From NCBI RefSeq assembly GCF_009711975.1, contig NZ_VIKW01000020.1, positions 1 through 64,000 on the forward strand: a DNA stretch of 64,000 bases, in the 5' to 3' direction. Below are positions 18,279 through 26,701 of this stretch, one piece after another; position 1 is the first letter of the stretch, and every line of letters starts with the position of its first letter. A program made the position numbers and the translations under genes. Source of the DNA: Anabaena sp. UHCC 0204. Lineage in GTDB: Bacteria > Cyanobacteriota > Cyanobacteriia > Cyanobacteriales > Nostocaceae. Under the pieces are notes generated by a model that was given only the letters and a program-made list of their open reading frames with translations, was not told the DNA's origin and did not search any database.

Positions 18279-19064
18279 ATGGAAACATATAATCAAAGTG
18301 CTTTGAGTAATATTCATGCACCACGTTACCGTGATAGCCTCAAAGATACGGCTTTGGGTTTAGTCTCAACCCTGAGTTTCCCAGCTATAGTTGGCACGGC
18401 TGACATGATGTTAAAGTCGGCTGGAGTCCACTTAGTTGGCTATGAAAAAATAGGTAGTGGCCACTGTACGGCAATTGTCCGAGGTGGAATTGCTGATGTA
18501 CGTTTGGCTGTAGAAGCTGGTGTACAAACCGCTGAACAATTTGGACAGTTGGTTTCTAGTTTGGTAATTCCCCGTCCTTATCCTAATTTAGATATAGTTC
18601 TCCCTATTAACCGTCTGACTAAATTTATGCAAGACGGTAGATATAGTCGTTTGAGTAATCAAGCAATTGGCTTGGTAGAAACTCGCGGATTTCCGGCCAT
18701 GGTTGGCGCTTGTGATGCCATGCTTAAAGCTGCTGATGTTCAATTAGCATCTTATGAAAAGATTGGTGCTGGTTTGTGTACGGCGATTATTCGCGGTTCG
18801 GTTGCTAATGTGGCTGTAGCAGTAGAAGCGGGAATGTTTGAAGCTGAACGCATTGGTGAATTGAATGCAGTAATGGTGATTCCTCGGCCTTTAGATGAGT
18901 TGGAGGAAACTTTACCTGTAGCTAGTTGCTGGATGGAAGAACGTCAACCAATCAATATACCTATAAATATTAGAGATAAAATAACAGATGTAGAGGCAGT
19001 AGAGTTGCCTGATTTGGCGAAACTACCTGTGAGAGTTAAGGAAGAAATTTGGAATGATGAATAA
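18279..19064 (+). CDS. ccmO: Tandem-BMC carboxysome shell protein CcmO
   Basis: This 261-residue protein contains two BMC domains in tandem (about residues 25-110 and 125-210), each with a GYEKIGSG- or SYEKIGAG-type motif, and would form pseudohexameric trimers in the shell. An N-terminal extension and a charged C-terminal tail ending EEIWNDE are family-like. It lies 229 bases after ccmN on the same strand; the larger gap suggests either readthrough or its own promoter. The next genes are unrelated to carboxysomes. Confidence 0.93.
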   Translation: METYNQSALSNIHAPRYRDSLKDTALGLVSTLSFPAIVGTADMMLKSAGVHLVGYEKIGSGHCTAIVRGGIADVRLAVEAGVQTAEQFGQLVSSLVIPRPYPNLDIVLPINRLTKFMQDGRYSRLSNQAIGLVETRGFPAMVGACDAMLKAADVQLASYEKIGAGLCTAIIRGSVANVAVAVEAGMFEAERIGELNAVMVIPRPLDELEETLPVASCWMEERQPINIPINIRDKITDVEAVELPDLAKLPVRVKEEIWNDE

Positions 19065-19099
19065 TATTGGTCATTCTACAAAACCAATGAAGCAATATT

Positions 19100-19351
19100 A
19101 TGAAGGTCAGATTGCATCCCCATGCACAAGCACGATTAATTGAACGCGGTGCTACAGAAGAAGAAGTTATTGCTACAGTTGAAGGTGGTGCAAATTTTAC
19201 AGCCCAATTTGATAGAACTGGATTTAAGCGTAATTTCTCTTTCAATGCTGAATGGAATGGCAAATTTTATGCTATGAAGAAAGTAGAAGTAATTGCTGTC
19301 TCAGAAGGGGAAGATTGGTTAGTTATTACTGTTATCGTTAAATATTTTTAA
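19100..19351 (+). CDS. DUF4258 family protein, toxin-like
   Basis: The 83-residue protein matches the DUF4258 pattern: LHPHAQARLIERGATEEEV near the start and DWLVITVIVKYF at the end, with the fold expected to be related to RelE/BrnT-type small RNases. That relation is family knowledge, not visible catalysis. It starts 35 bases after ccmO and is followed within 14 bases by a DUF2283 gene; the two families often occur side by side, so they probably act as a pair resembling a toxin-antitoxin module. Confidence 0.7.
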   Translation: MKVRLHPHAQARLIERGATEEEVIATVEGGANFTAQFDRTGFKRNFSFNAEWNGKFYAMKKVEVIAVSEGEDWLVITVIVKYF

Positions 19352-19364
19352 AGGTAAAATAGCC

Positions 19365-19604
19365 ATGAAAATTTCCTACGATCCGAGATACAACATAGCT
19401 TATATCTATCTACAAGAAAAAACTGGACAGGTACAAACAATTCAAGTCAGTGAACAAATGAATGTAGATATTGCACAAGATGGCACAATCTACGGTATTG
19501 AACTCTTAAATGCTAATCAACAATTAGGAACTTATGAACAGGGTAAGTTGATTTTAGTTAATGAAGCATTAGGAGAATCTACAGAAGTTAAGTTGTTGAT
19601 TTAA
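19365..19604 (+). CDS. DUF2283 family protein
   Basis: The 79-residue product has the DUF2283 signature: YDPRYNIAYIYLQE, then VNVDIAQ-like and GTIYGIELLNA segments. AAAGGT precedes the ATG. It follows the DUF4258 gene closely and is its likely partner, possibly as antitoxin. The biochemical role is not established for the family. Confidence 0.75.
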   Translation: MKISYDPRYNIAYIYLQEKTGQVQTIQVSEQMNVDIAQDGTIYGIELLNANQQLGTYEQGKLILVNEALGESTEVKLLI

Positions 19605-19727
19605 TTTCAATAAAGATGACTTAACCGCACAATTTATTGCAAAAAATCAAAATCACAATTGAGTTTAAACGGCAAAAATATAATCAAATACAGTCAAATA
19701 TTTCCATAGTATTTCAGGAGAAAACTT

Positions 19728-20267
19728 ATGTCTTTGACAGTGAAAGAACTAGAAGAAATACAGATAGCATATCCTGACTATCGCATGGAATTAGTAGATG
19801 GGAGTATCATTATTATGAGTCCGTCAGGTTATGAATCGGAAGAAGTAGGAACTGAGTTTGCGCGAATTTTGGGTAACTGGGTAAGACCTCGTAAACTAGG
19901 GCGTGTAGTTGGTTCTAGTGCGGGGTTTAGATTGCCAAATTCTGATTTACGTGCGCCTGATGTGTCTTTTGTTTGTGCTGATAGACTCAAAAAATCAACG
20001 GAAGATTATGCAGAATTAGTTCCTGATTTAGTAGTTGAAGTGAAATCTAAAACTGATTCTATAGATAAACTCAGAAGAAAGATTCAAGATTTTATGAATT
20101 TAGGTTCACAGGTTGGCATTTTAATTAATCCTAAAACGAGAACTGTAGAGGTTTCTTGTAATGGAGAAACTGTGATTTTTAAAGATGGTGATATTTTAAC
20201 TCTTCCTGATTTATTACCTGGTTGGGAAGTGGCAATTTCTGAAATTTGGTCGCCTGTTTTTGAGTAG
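19728..20267 (+). CDS. Uma2 family endonuclease-like protein
   Basis: A 179-residue member of the Uma2 (DUF820) family, a PD-(D/E)XK nuclease fold greatly expanded in cyanobacteria. Visible motifs are YRMELVDGSIIIMSPSG, the catalytic-type aspartate region LRAPDVSFV, and PDLVVEVKSKTDS, where E and K are the expected active-site residues. CAGGAG stands about 10 bases before the ATG. The biological role of Uma2 proteins is uncertain; many copies are associated with mobile or decayed regions, which fits this location. Confidence 0.82.
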   Translation: MSLTVKELEEIQIAYPDYRMELVDGSIIIMSPSGYESEEVGTEFARILGNWVRPRKLGRVVGSSAGFRLPNSDLRAPDVSFVCADRLKKSTEDYAELVPDLVVEVKSKTDSIDKLRRKIQDFMNLGSQVGILINPKTRTVEVSCNGETVIFKDGDILTLPDLLPGWEVAISEIWSPVFE

Positions 20268-20286
20268 TTTGGATGATAATTAAACT

Positions 20287-20571
20287 TCACAGATTATGTT
20301 TCTCCTTTAAATATTCCCATTTAGCTTGATCTGGATCAAAATCCGGTGGGGCTGGTTGGGTTTTTTCAAACCAGTTTTGCAAAGCTTTGATTTTAGTTCG
20401 TCTTCTAGGTGTTTCTGGGGCTGGTTCACTGGTTGGGGATGTTGTGTTATCAAGGGTATCTGTAGCTGTCCAGACTATTATTTCCACATTTACGGGGGGT
20501 AAATTCACTGGTTCGGTAATCAGCAAGTTACCAGATGGATCAATTTTTCCTTTGAGTTTGTATGCTTGCAT
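20287..20571 (-). CDS. Small antitoxin-like protein, unknown
   Basis: This 94-residue product begins MQAYKLKGKIDPSGNLLIT, a beta-rich start like that of small cyanobacterial antitoxin-type proteins, continues with a Pro/Thr/Ser linker and ends in an acidic-aromatic tail (FEKTQPAPPDFDPDQAKWEY). I recognise no named domain. It converges on the Uma2 gene with 19 bases between stops. No toxin partner is intact upstream; a frameshifted fragment at 20648 could be a remnant. Confidence 0.55.
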   Translation of the reverse strand: MQAYKLKGKIDPSGNLLITEPVNLPPVNVEIIVWTATDTLDNTTSPTSEPAPETPRRRTKIKALQNWFEKTQPAPPDFDPDQAKWEYLKEKHNL

Positions 20572-20647
20572 GATGTTTTTTATAAGAGGATGTTTATATA
20601 TTATCTCGCCTTAAGCAAAATTCAATCTCTAAACTTGGGTTTAAATT

Positions 20648-20707
20648 ATGATAACTACACTCATTGAAAGAGAAGCAGAACCCATTTTAATTAGTGAACT
20701 AACCTGA
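20648..20707 (+). pseudogene. Possible 5' remnant of a small gene
   Basis: ATG at 20648 opens 19 codons (MITTLIEREAEPILISELT) that end at TGA, yet reading on in another frame gives EDNLIF. The start looks like a genuine N-terminus that was cut by a frameshift. No family can be assigned. Confidence 0.25.
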
Positions 20708-20745
20708 AGATAATTTAATTTTCTGAAAATAAACTGTAAATAAAA

Positions 20746-21402
20746 TTAAAATCTTATAGTCAACTCATCATACACTATATTAACAATTCTTTCTAAGAGA
20801 ATTACAGACGGAGACAAAATTGCTTCTTGGATAGCATTAATTTCTTTTTTTCCATGAAATAGATTGCATCGAATATGATAAATAAACTCTAAAATACCTT
20901 CAACATAAATATCTGGTTCATCTTTTTGAGAAAATTTGTATTTTAAGTTGTTATCTCCCCTTTTTTCATATTTACCACTTGCATGGTAACAAATTCGTAA
21001 ATCTCCGTATCTGTTTTTTCCAGTTATTATACCTTCTTCCATAATTTCTTCAATCCTTGTCATGCTTATACGAGCATCAGCATCTTCACTAATTTTTGAA
21101 AACAACTTTTCACCACGTTCTAAAAAAAACGAAATAACATTTTTAACCGCTTTTTTTTCCTCTAAAGATCCATTAGATCCATTATCTGTTGGAATTCCTG
21201 GGTCACGATCACGCTTACGTTCTTGAATTGCATTAACTTCATTATATAAAGCATTATAAACAACATATAACGTGAAAAATTTATCTATTAATGCTTCACA
21301 TCTTTTTTTACAATCTGATGAAGTCTGAATGACTTCGTTATATTGTTCAGCTTTTTCTATCCAACGTTTACAAAGCTGTTGATACTGTTGATTAATTCCC
21401 AT
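20746..21402 (-). CDS. HEPN-like protein, putative ribonuclease
   Basis: The 218-residue alpha-helical protein carries HIRCNLFHGKKE near residues 177-188. This contains R178-x4-H183, the catalytic motif of HEPN-superfamily RNases, in the RxNLFHG form seen in several families. The N-terminal half (residues 1-60) is helical; a middle segment (60-160) is charged. There is no membrane segment. It lies 90 bases downstream of the LRAT-like gene on the same strand, so the two may be one transcript. HEPN proteins often act in defence or toxin modules; activity here is inferred from one motif only. Confidence 0.6.
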   Translation of the reverse strand: MGINQQYQQLCKRWIEKAEQYNEVIQTSSDCKKRCEALIDKFFTLYVVYNALYNEVNAIQERKRDRDPGIPTDNGSNGSLEEKKAVKNVISFFLERGEKLFSKISEDADARISMTRIEEIMEEGIITGKNRYGDLRICYHASGKYEKRGDNNLKYKFSQKDEPDIYVEGILEFIYHIRCNLFHGKKEINAIQEAILSPSVILLERIVNIVYDELTIRF

Positions 21403-21492
21403 GTAATTAGTGTTTTTTATTGTTATTATCAGTTAGTAAAAAAATCCACCTTCTTAACGGGTGGATATTTATAGATTTTAAATGATAACTTA

Positions 21493-22311
21493 TTATTCCG
21501 ATATCCATTTCCAGAGTTTGTAAGCACCAAACCCAACTGCGGCCGCTGCTGCTGCTGGTGCGGCCACTGTAATAGCAACACCGGCAGCCATTCCACCTCC
21601 AACTGTTGCTCCAACTGCGGCTAGACCAGAAGTAATTCCAGCAGCACTCAAACCTGCAACACTTCCGGCGGCTGCAATTGTACCAACTGCTCCAGCAGTA
21701 CCAGCTACTGCGCCTACAGTTGTCATAGTTCTACCAACAGCACGAGCTTCACGCTCATCATCAGGAAGACTCTCATCATCCTTTAAAACCTGATCCATAG
21801 CTACTTTTGTAATAGCAGCAGGAGCAGCACCAAGTGCGCCAATACCCGCAATTGCACCACCTCCAACAACTCCACCAACTGTAGCTAAACCTGACATAAT
21901 ACCAGCACCACTTAACCCAGCTGCCGCACCAGTAGCACTGACAACACCAAGACTACCCGCAACTGCGGCTCCACTTCCAGATGCTCCCGCTCCCACTGCT
22001 CCTGCATTTTTTACTTGTTCGCTGGCGTGTACACCTGTTTTACACCAAGTAGCAAAGTGTTCACAATTATTATCAAATAAGTGATAAGCATCTTCTCCTA
22101 ATCTGCTTTCAGCACGCCAAACTACAATATCTGGTGTATCACACTGGCCGTACTTTCTTACAAAAACAGTGTTTCCAGATGCAAAGGAAGCCCAAGAAAT
22201 ACGAGAAATCTTTCCGTAGTTCTTTTTATAATGAATAACTGTACCATCACCGCAGTCTATACCATGATGGGTATAAACACCACAACTATAATAAACGTGA
22301 TTTCCTTTCAT
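21493..22311 (-). CDS. LRAT-domain protein with glycine-zipper membrane region
   Basis: The N-terminal ~100 residues match the lecithin:retinol acyltransferase (NlpC/P60-like) family: HHGIDCGDGTVIHY supplies the histidines (16 and 27) and FDNNCEHFATWCKTG supplies the catalytic Cys83. Such domains act on acyl-lipids or peptides. The C-terminal part (about 103-260) is an extremely Gly/Ala-rich hydrophobic stretch made of two similar halves offset by 88 residues (AGLSGAGIMSGLATVG at about 131, AGLSAAGITSGLAAVG at about 219), typical of glycine-zipper membrane insertion. AAAGGTAAC precedes the ATG. An effector or phospholipid-modifying role is inferred. Confidence 0.75.
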   Translation of the reverse strand: MKGNHVYYSCGVYTHHGIDCGDGTVIHYKKNYGKISRISWASFASGNTVFVRKYGQCDTPDIVVWRAESRLGEDAYHLFDNNCEHFATWCKTGVHASEQVKNAGAVGAGASGSGAAVAGSLGVVSATGAAAGLSGAGIMSGLATVGGVVGGGAIAGIGALGAAPAAITKVAMDQVLKDDESLPDDEREARAVGRTMTTVGAVAGTAGAVGTIAAAGSVAGLSAAGITSGLAAVGATVGGGMAAGVAITVAAPAAAAAAVGFGAYKLWKWISE

Positions 22312-22474
22312 ATTCTTGTTACCTTTGATATGGAAATTTAATTTGTAGCAATCGGGTTAGAATCTGCATAATAACTTTATAATACTATTTCATGATAGAT
22401 ATCTACCGTATTTACACTGTCCGCACTACTAGATGGTAAAATTGGATTACCATAAATAGTGGAAAATTATTACA

Positions 22475-22732
22475 ATGGAAATTACTAAACTATCAACTCA
22501 AGGTCAAATTACTATTCCCCAAGTTTTAAGAGATCAGTATCATTGGCAAGATGGTCAAGAATTAATAATAATTAATTTGGGTGATGGAATTTTATTAAAA
22601 CCTAAAAAAACTTTTCCAGAAACAAAATTAGATGATGCTGCTGGTTGTTTGAATTATCAAGGAAAAGCCAAAACAATTGAAGAGATGGAACAAGCAGTAG
22701 CACAGGGAATAGAAGAATTAGGTCATCAATGA
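22475..22732 (+). CDS. AbrB/MazE-type antitoxin
   Basis: This 85-residue protein has the swapped-hairpin AbrB DNA-binding start MEITKLSTQGQITIPQVLRD followed by GDGILLKPK, and a C-terminal tail (residues 45-85) of the kind that neutralises VapC toxins. Its stop codon overlaps the start of a truncated VapC frame (ATGA overlap), the normal coupling of a vapBC pair, so this is an antitoxin whose toxin has been lost. Confidence 0.82.
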   Translation: MEITKLSTQGQITIPQVLRDQYHWQDGQELIIINLGDGILLKPKKTFPETKLDDAAGCLNYQGKAKTIEEMEQAVAQGIEELGHQ

Positions 22733-22821
22733 TTGCTCTTGATACTAACATTATTATTAGAAATGAAAAATTTATTAAAAACTCTCAAAATTTTACTCTT
22801 CCGAACAACTTTTTAAAATGA
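22729..22821 (+). pseudogene. Truncated VapC (PIN-domain) toxin remnant
   Basis: The frame starts MIALDTNIIIRNE, which is the canonical PIN-domain N-terminus with the first catalytic aspartate (Asp5), but ends after 30 codons with no further PIN motif. An intact VapC has about 130 residues. The nuclease gene at 22818 starts where the remnant ends, suggesting the rest of vapC was replaced. Confidence 0.7.
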
Positions 22822-23642
22822 AAACAGACAGCATATTTTACCGATTATTTCAAGAAATACCTAGCATATTTTTTGAACTGATTGGTAACTCTCCCCAACT
22901 AGCCGAACTTTATCAATTTTCATCAGTTGAAGTCAAACAAACAGCCTTGAGAATAGATGGAGTTTTCTTACCTAACCAAAATACGGATAACCCCATCTAC
23001 TTTTTAGAAGTACAATTTCAATCAGACAAGGATCTCTACCATAGACTTTTTAGCGAAATATTTCTTTACATCCGCCAAAACAACCCCAAAAATCACTGGA
23101 GTGCTGTAGTTATCTATCCAACCCGCAGCATAGATACACAAGATATTCAGCATTATCAAGAATTTTTCACCAGTCAACGAGTGAGAGTTATTTATCTCGA
23201 CGAATTAGCAGAAACAACATCTTTACCCATTGGGATTGCTACAATAAAACTAATCATCGCTAACCCAGATAATTCCATTACCCAAGCCAGAGAATTAATC
23301 ACCAGAACTAAACAAGAGATAGATTCTCAACTGCAACAGCAACAAGTATTACAAATCATCGAGACAATTTTAATTTACAAGTTTCCAAGAATGAATAGGG
23401 AGGAAATAGAAGCTATGTTTGGATTAAGTGAGTTAAAACAAACCCGATTTTATCAAGAAGCAAAAGAAGAGGGAAAGGAAGAAGGAATAGAAGAAGGTGA
23501 ACGCAAAGCTAAATTAGACGCAGTTCCTGGTTTGATAGCATTGGGTTTAACTAGAGAACAAATCGCACAAGTTTTAAATTTAAGTTTGGAAGAAATTAGC
23601 GAGATTATCCAACAACAAAATATCAACACAACGGACAAATAA
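22818..23642 (+). CDS. Rpn family (DUF2887) nuclease/putative transposase
   Basis: The 274-residue protein belongs to the Rpn/YhgA-like PD-(D/E)XK family common in cyanobacteria. The start MKTDSIFYRLFQEIPSIFFE is typical; RIDGVFLP and YFLEVQFQ carry the catalytic Asp and Glu-x-Gln. The C-terminus has an acidic repeat (EEGKEEGIEEGE) and a small helix-turn-helix-like end (LGLTREQIAQVLNLSLEEI). Rpn proteins promote RecA-independent recombination in E. coli; the role here is inferred. It overlaps the vapC remnant and is followed by a decayed partial copy of itself. Confidence 0.82.
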   Translation: MKTDSIFYRLFQEIPSIFFELIGNSPQLAELYQFSSVEVKQTALRIDGVFLPNQNTDNPIYFLEVQFQSDKDLYHRLFSEIFLYIRQNNPKNHWSAVVIYPTRSIDTQDIQHYQEFFTSQRVRVIYLDELAETTSLPIGIATIKLIIANPDNSITQARELITRTKQEIDSQLQQQQVLQIIETILIYKFPRMNREEIEAMFGLSELKQTRFYQEAKEEGKEEGIEEGERKAKLDAVPGLIALGLTREQIAQVLNLSLEEISEIIQQQNINTTDK

Positions 23643-23647
23643 TAATG

Positions 23648-23740
23648 ATTTAATCAGTTCCAGAAAATACTACTGTTGCAGAAAATGAGATTACTTAATC
23701 AGTAGAATTAAACAATAGATAAATTCTCAACTTCAACAGA
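23648..23740 (+). pseudogene. Decayed partial second copy of the Rpn gene
   Basis: About 93 bases resemble the intact gene at about 23247-23339: for example TTAATCAGTAGAATTAAACA against TTAATCACCAGAACTAAACA, and ATTCTCAACTTCAACAG against ATTCTCAACTGCAACAG. The two align without length change, yet the copy has in-frame stops. It is a relic of a duplicated Rpn gene. Confidence 0.65.
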
Positions 23741-23743
23741 TTT

Positions 23744-23818
23744 TGTAGGTTGCATTATCAACGCACCGTTATAGATTAATTAAAATGGTGCGTTACGCTG
23801 TCGCTAATGCACCCTACA
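23744..23818. repeat. Nested palindromic repeat element
   Basis: Outer arms TGTAGGTTGCATTA (23744-23757) and TAATGCACCCTACA (23805-23818) pair at 13 of 14 positions, and inner arms AACGCACC and GGTGCGTT also pair. This is a 75-base non-coding palindrome of the GTAGGGTGCATTA type dispersed in cyanobacteria. It follows the decayed Rpn copy. Confidence 0.65.
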
Positions 23819-23955
23819 GGTTTTTTCTGTCAACTCTGAAGATACATTTTTATATATACTAAGGTTTAGAACTTTGTATGTATAACACTAAAAAATTTCT
23901 TAGTGTTAAGTGATACTATACTATATCTACAAATTGTTATCCGAGGAGAATCACC

Positions 23956-24897
23956 TTGAACCAAGCGACGTTGCACCAGTTGAAGGTGTTCGAGGCTGCG
24001 GCACGGCATGGTAGCTTTACCCGTGCGGCAGAAGAGTTGTTTCTGACCCAACCTACCATATCCATGCAAATCAAGCAGCTAACAAAATCGGTAGGGTTGC
24101 CTTTATTTGAGCAGGTCGGGAAGCGTTTATATTTGACACAGGCAGGTAGAGAATTATTTACTACTTGTCGGCAAATTTTTGAGACTATCAGCCAGTTTGA
24201 AATTACTGTTGCGGATTTAAAGGGATTAAAACAAGGGCAATTACGGCTGGCAGTAATTACGACAGCTAAGTATATTATTCCCAGATTGTTAGGTCCTTTT
24301 TGTCAGCTTTATCCTGGTATTGATATTTCTCTCCAAGTCACAAATCATGAACTGATTTTAGATCGGATGATGGGGAATTTGGATGACTTGTATATTATGA
24401 GTCAAATCCCTGATAACTTTGATGTCAATTTCGAGCCATTTTTAGAAAACCCCTTGGTAGTTTTTGCGCCGGCTAATCATCCTTTAGCTAAGGAAAAAAA
24501 TATTCCTATTGAACGTTTGGCTGATGAACCGTTTATTATGCGAGAACCGGGTTCGGGGACTCGCAGTGCTGTGCAAGGCTTATTTGAAGAACATGGGGTA
24601 AAGGTGAAGGTGAAGTTGGAGTTGGGGAGTAATGAAGCGATTAAACAAGCGATCGCTGGAGGATTAGGTATTTCCGTATTATCCCATCATACTTTGTTAA
24701 CCGACGCTGCGGAATTTAGCATTTTAGATGTTCAACACTTTCCCATTAAACGCACTTGGTATCTGGTTTATCCTGCTGGTAAGCAGTTATCTATTATTGC
24801 TCATACCTACTATCAGTATATTCTAGATGCAGCGAAAAAGATTACGGAACAAGGCGGTTTAATTCTCGATCATAGTTCAGTTAAAACCAATCTTTAG
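23956..24897 (+). CDS. LysR-type regulator of the CmpR/NdhR (CcmR) clade
   Basis: The 313-residue protein has the LysR winged helix (residues 1-65: TLHQLKVFEAAARHGSFTRAAEEL, LTQPTISMQIKQL) and a periplasmic-binding-like effector domain (about 90-300). The N-terminal sequence is close to the cyanobacterial CmpR/NdhR regulators, which control inorganic-carbon uptake genes in response to photorespiratory metabolites. The start is a TTG with GAGGAG 7 bases upstream. It lies beyond ccmO on the same strand, separated by the accessory genes. I recall a LysR gene next to the ccm cluster in Anabaena as well. Its targets may include the ndhF4/ccm promoters here. Confidence 0.85.
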   Translation: MNQATLHQLKVFEAAARHGSFTRAAEELFLTQPTISMQIKQLTKSVGLPLFEQVGKRLYLTQAGRELFTTCRQIFETISQFEITVADLKGLKQGQLRLAVITTAKYIIPRLLGPFCQLYPGIDISLQVTNHELILDRMMGNLDDLYIMSQIPDNFDVNFEPFLENPLVVFAPANHPLAKEKNIPIERLADEPFIMREPGSGTRSAVQGLFEEHGVKVKVKLELGSNEAIKQAIAGGLGISVLSHHTLLTDAAEFSILDVQHFPIKRTWYLVYPAGKQLSIIAHTYYQYILDAAKKITEQGGLILDHSSVKTNL

Positions 24898-25035
24898 ATC
24901 AAACAGTAGTTATCTGATTTGAGATTGGGAAATTTAGTTAATTATGTATCTAAAAGTTACCAATAGCTTGACGTAAATACAGGGAACAATTGAAAATTAA
25001 TCAACAGAATCATTAAGTATGGGAGTAAACTGGCA

Positions 25036-26655
25036 GTGGTAAACCCAGAAACACCTTTTTGGCGGAAAACTGTAGAAAGCCAAATTGTAGCTGTGACAAT
25101 TTATACTGATCAAGCTTTGGTGACAAGGCGAGCAGTGGTATCCTTGTCAGGAGAAGAACGGGAGTTAGTAGTTACCCCATTGCCAGTAACTCTAGAAGCT
25201 GATTCTATTAGGGTGAGTGGTGTTGGTACAGCAGAGGTAAAGTTACTGGGAGTGAGTAGCGATCGCATTCAAACCACTGAAGCCATCGGGGAAAAAGTCG
25301 CCCAGTTAACAAGACAAATTCAACAAATCGAAACCCAAAAAAGGCATTTGCAAGCTCAAATAGATGCCTTATCTCTCCAGTCTAATTTTATTGCTGGATT
25401 ACGGGAAAACACGGAAGAACCATTTTCCCAAAGTTTAGCGAGAAAAAATCTTAGCTTGAGTGAAACACTCGATTTTCTCAACTTTCTGGGTAGTCAATAT
25501 TGCGAATATGCGATCGCTGCTGGGGAATGCAAAGCGCAACTTCCAGAATTAGAGAAGCAACTACAAACTCTCCGTACTGCTTTACAGAAAATCCAAACAC
25601 CCCAACCAAAAGAACATCTCAATGTAATTGTGGCTGTAGAAGTTACGCAACCAGGAGAATTCGAGCTAGAAATAGCTTATATGACTCCTAATGCCAATTG
25701 GCAGCCCCTTTATGATCTACGGGTTAATAGTGCCAATGATGGACTCAATTTAACCTATCTGGCAGAAATTACCCAAAGCACAGGGGAAGATTGGTTAGGA
25801 GTGGAACTAACATTATCTACGGCTAAACCAGGTCATAATACATTACCACCACAATTAAAACCCTGGTATCTTGATGTACCAGTGGCACACATAGCAGAGA
25901 TAGCACAGCGATCTATGCCTTATCCACCAGCAATGGCCTTACCGATGCCTGTATTTAGGAGTCCATCAAAGCTAATTAAGCCAGAAATTGAAGCAGAAAT
26001 TGTTAGTGAAACGGTACTAACTCACCATCCTCATCTGGGAAGTGTCGTGACATTAAAGTTTCCTGGTGAAGGTAAAATTCCTAGTGATGGTACACCTCAT
26101 AAAATCACGATTTATCAACAAGATTATCCTTGTCGCTTTGAATATGTAGCTATACCTAGCGTAGTCAGTTTTGCTTATTTACAAGTTCATGTCAAAAATA
26201 GCTTGGATAGTGTAACTTTATTACCAGGAACAGCTAATATTTTCCGCAATCATATTTTTATAGGAACAACCCAATTAGAAAATATCTTACCTGGAGAAGA
26301 ATTTAAACTTAACTTAGGTATTGATGAAGGTTTGAAAATTGAACGGGATTTAGTAGAACTTGAGGTAGATAAAAAATTAATTAATAACCAACGTCGAGTT
26401 ACTTATGCTTATCGGTTAATAATTACTAACTTGTTGAATCAATGTGCAAATTTACAATTAACTGAACAATTGCCAGTTAGTCGTAGTGAACATATTCAAG
26501 TATATTTAATGGAGAGTAATCCAGAAATTCAACAGAGTAAAACAGGGATTTTATCTTGGTTGTTAACTATTCTCCCCCAGGAACAACAGGAGATATATTA
26601 TCAGTTTACTGTGGAACATCCGTCAGAATTAACTGTGGTAGGTTTGGATATTTGA
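25036..26655 (+). CDS. Mucoidy inhibitor MuiA family protein (DUF4139)
   Basis: The 539-residue protein matches the MuiA/DUF4139 family: an N-terminal domain with VTIYTDQALVTRRAVVSL, a coiled-coil (about residues 90-195), and a C-terminal beta-rich domain with ANWQPLYDLRV, LTYLAEITQSTGEDW and LTLSTAKP. No signal peptide or membrane segment is evident. Translation starts at a GTG. The family's molecular function is unknown; the name stems from a proposed effect on capsule production. It appears to be a stand-alone gene. Confidence 0.8.
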   Translation: MVNPETPFWRKTVESQIVAVTIYTDQALVTRRAVVSLSGEERELVVTPLPVTLEADSIRVSGVGTAEVKLLGVSSDRIQTTEAIGEKVAQLTRQIQQIETQKRHLQAQIDALSLQSNFIAGLRENTEEPFSQSLARKNLSLSETLDFLNFLGSQYCEYAIAAGECKAQLPELEKQLQTLRTALQKIQTPQPKEHLNVIVAVEVTQPGEFELEIAYMTPNANWQPLYDLRVNSANDGLNLTYLAEITQSTGEDWLGVELTLSTAKPGHNTLPPQLKPWYLDVPVAHIAEIAQRSMPYPPAMALPMPVFRSPSKLIKPEIEAEIVSETVLTHHPHLGSVVTLKFPGEGKIPSDGTPHKITIYQQDYPCRFEYVAIPSVVSFAYLQVHVKNSLDSVTLLPGTANIFRNHIFIGTTQLENILPGEEFKLNLGIDEGLKIERDLVELEVDKKLINNQRRVTYAYRLIITNLLNQCANLQLTEQLPVSRSEHIQVYLMESNPEIQQSKTGILSWLLTILPQEQQEIYYQFTVEHPSELTVVGLDI

Positions 26656-26701
26656 AATAGGGATTTGTGAGCCAGTTTTTACTACTTATTGTGCAGATAA
26701 A

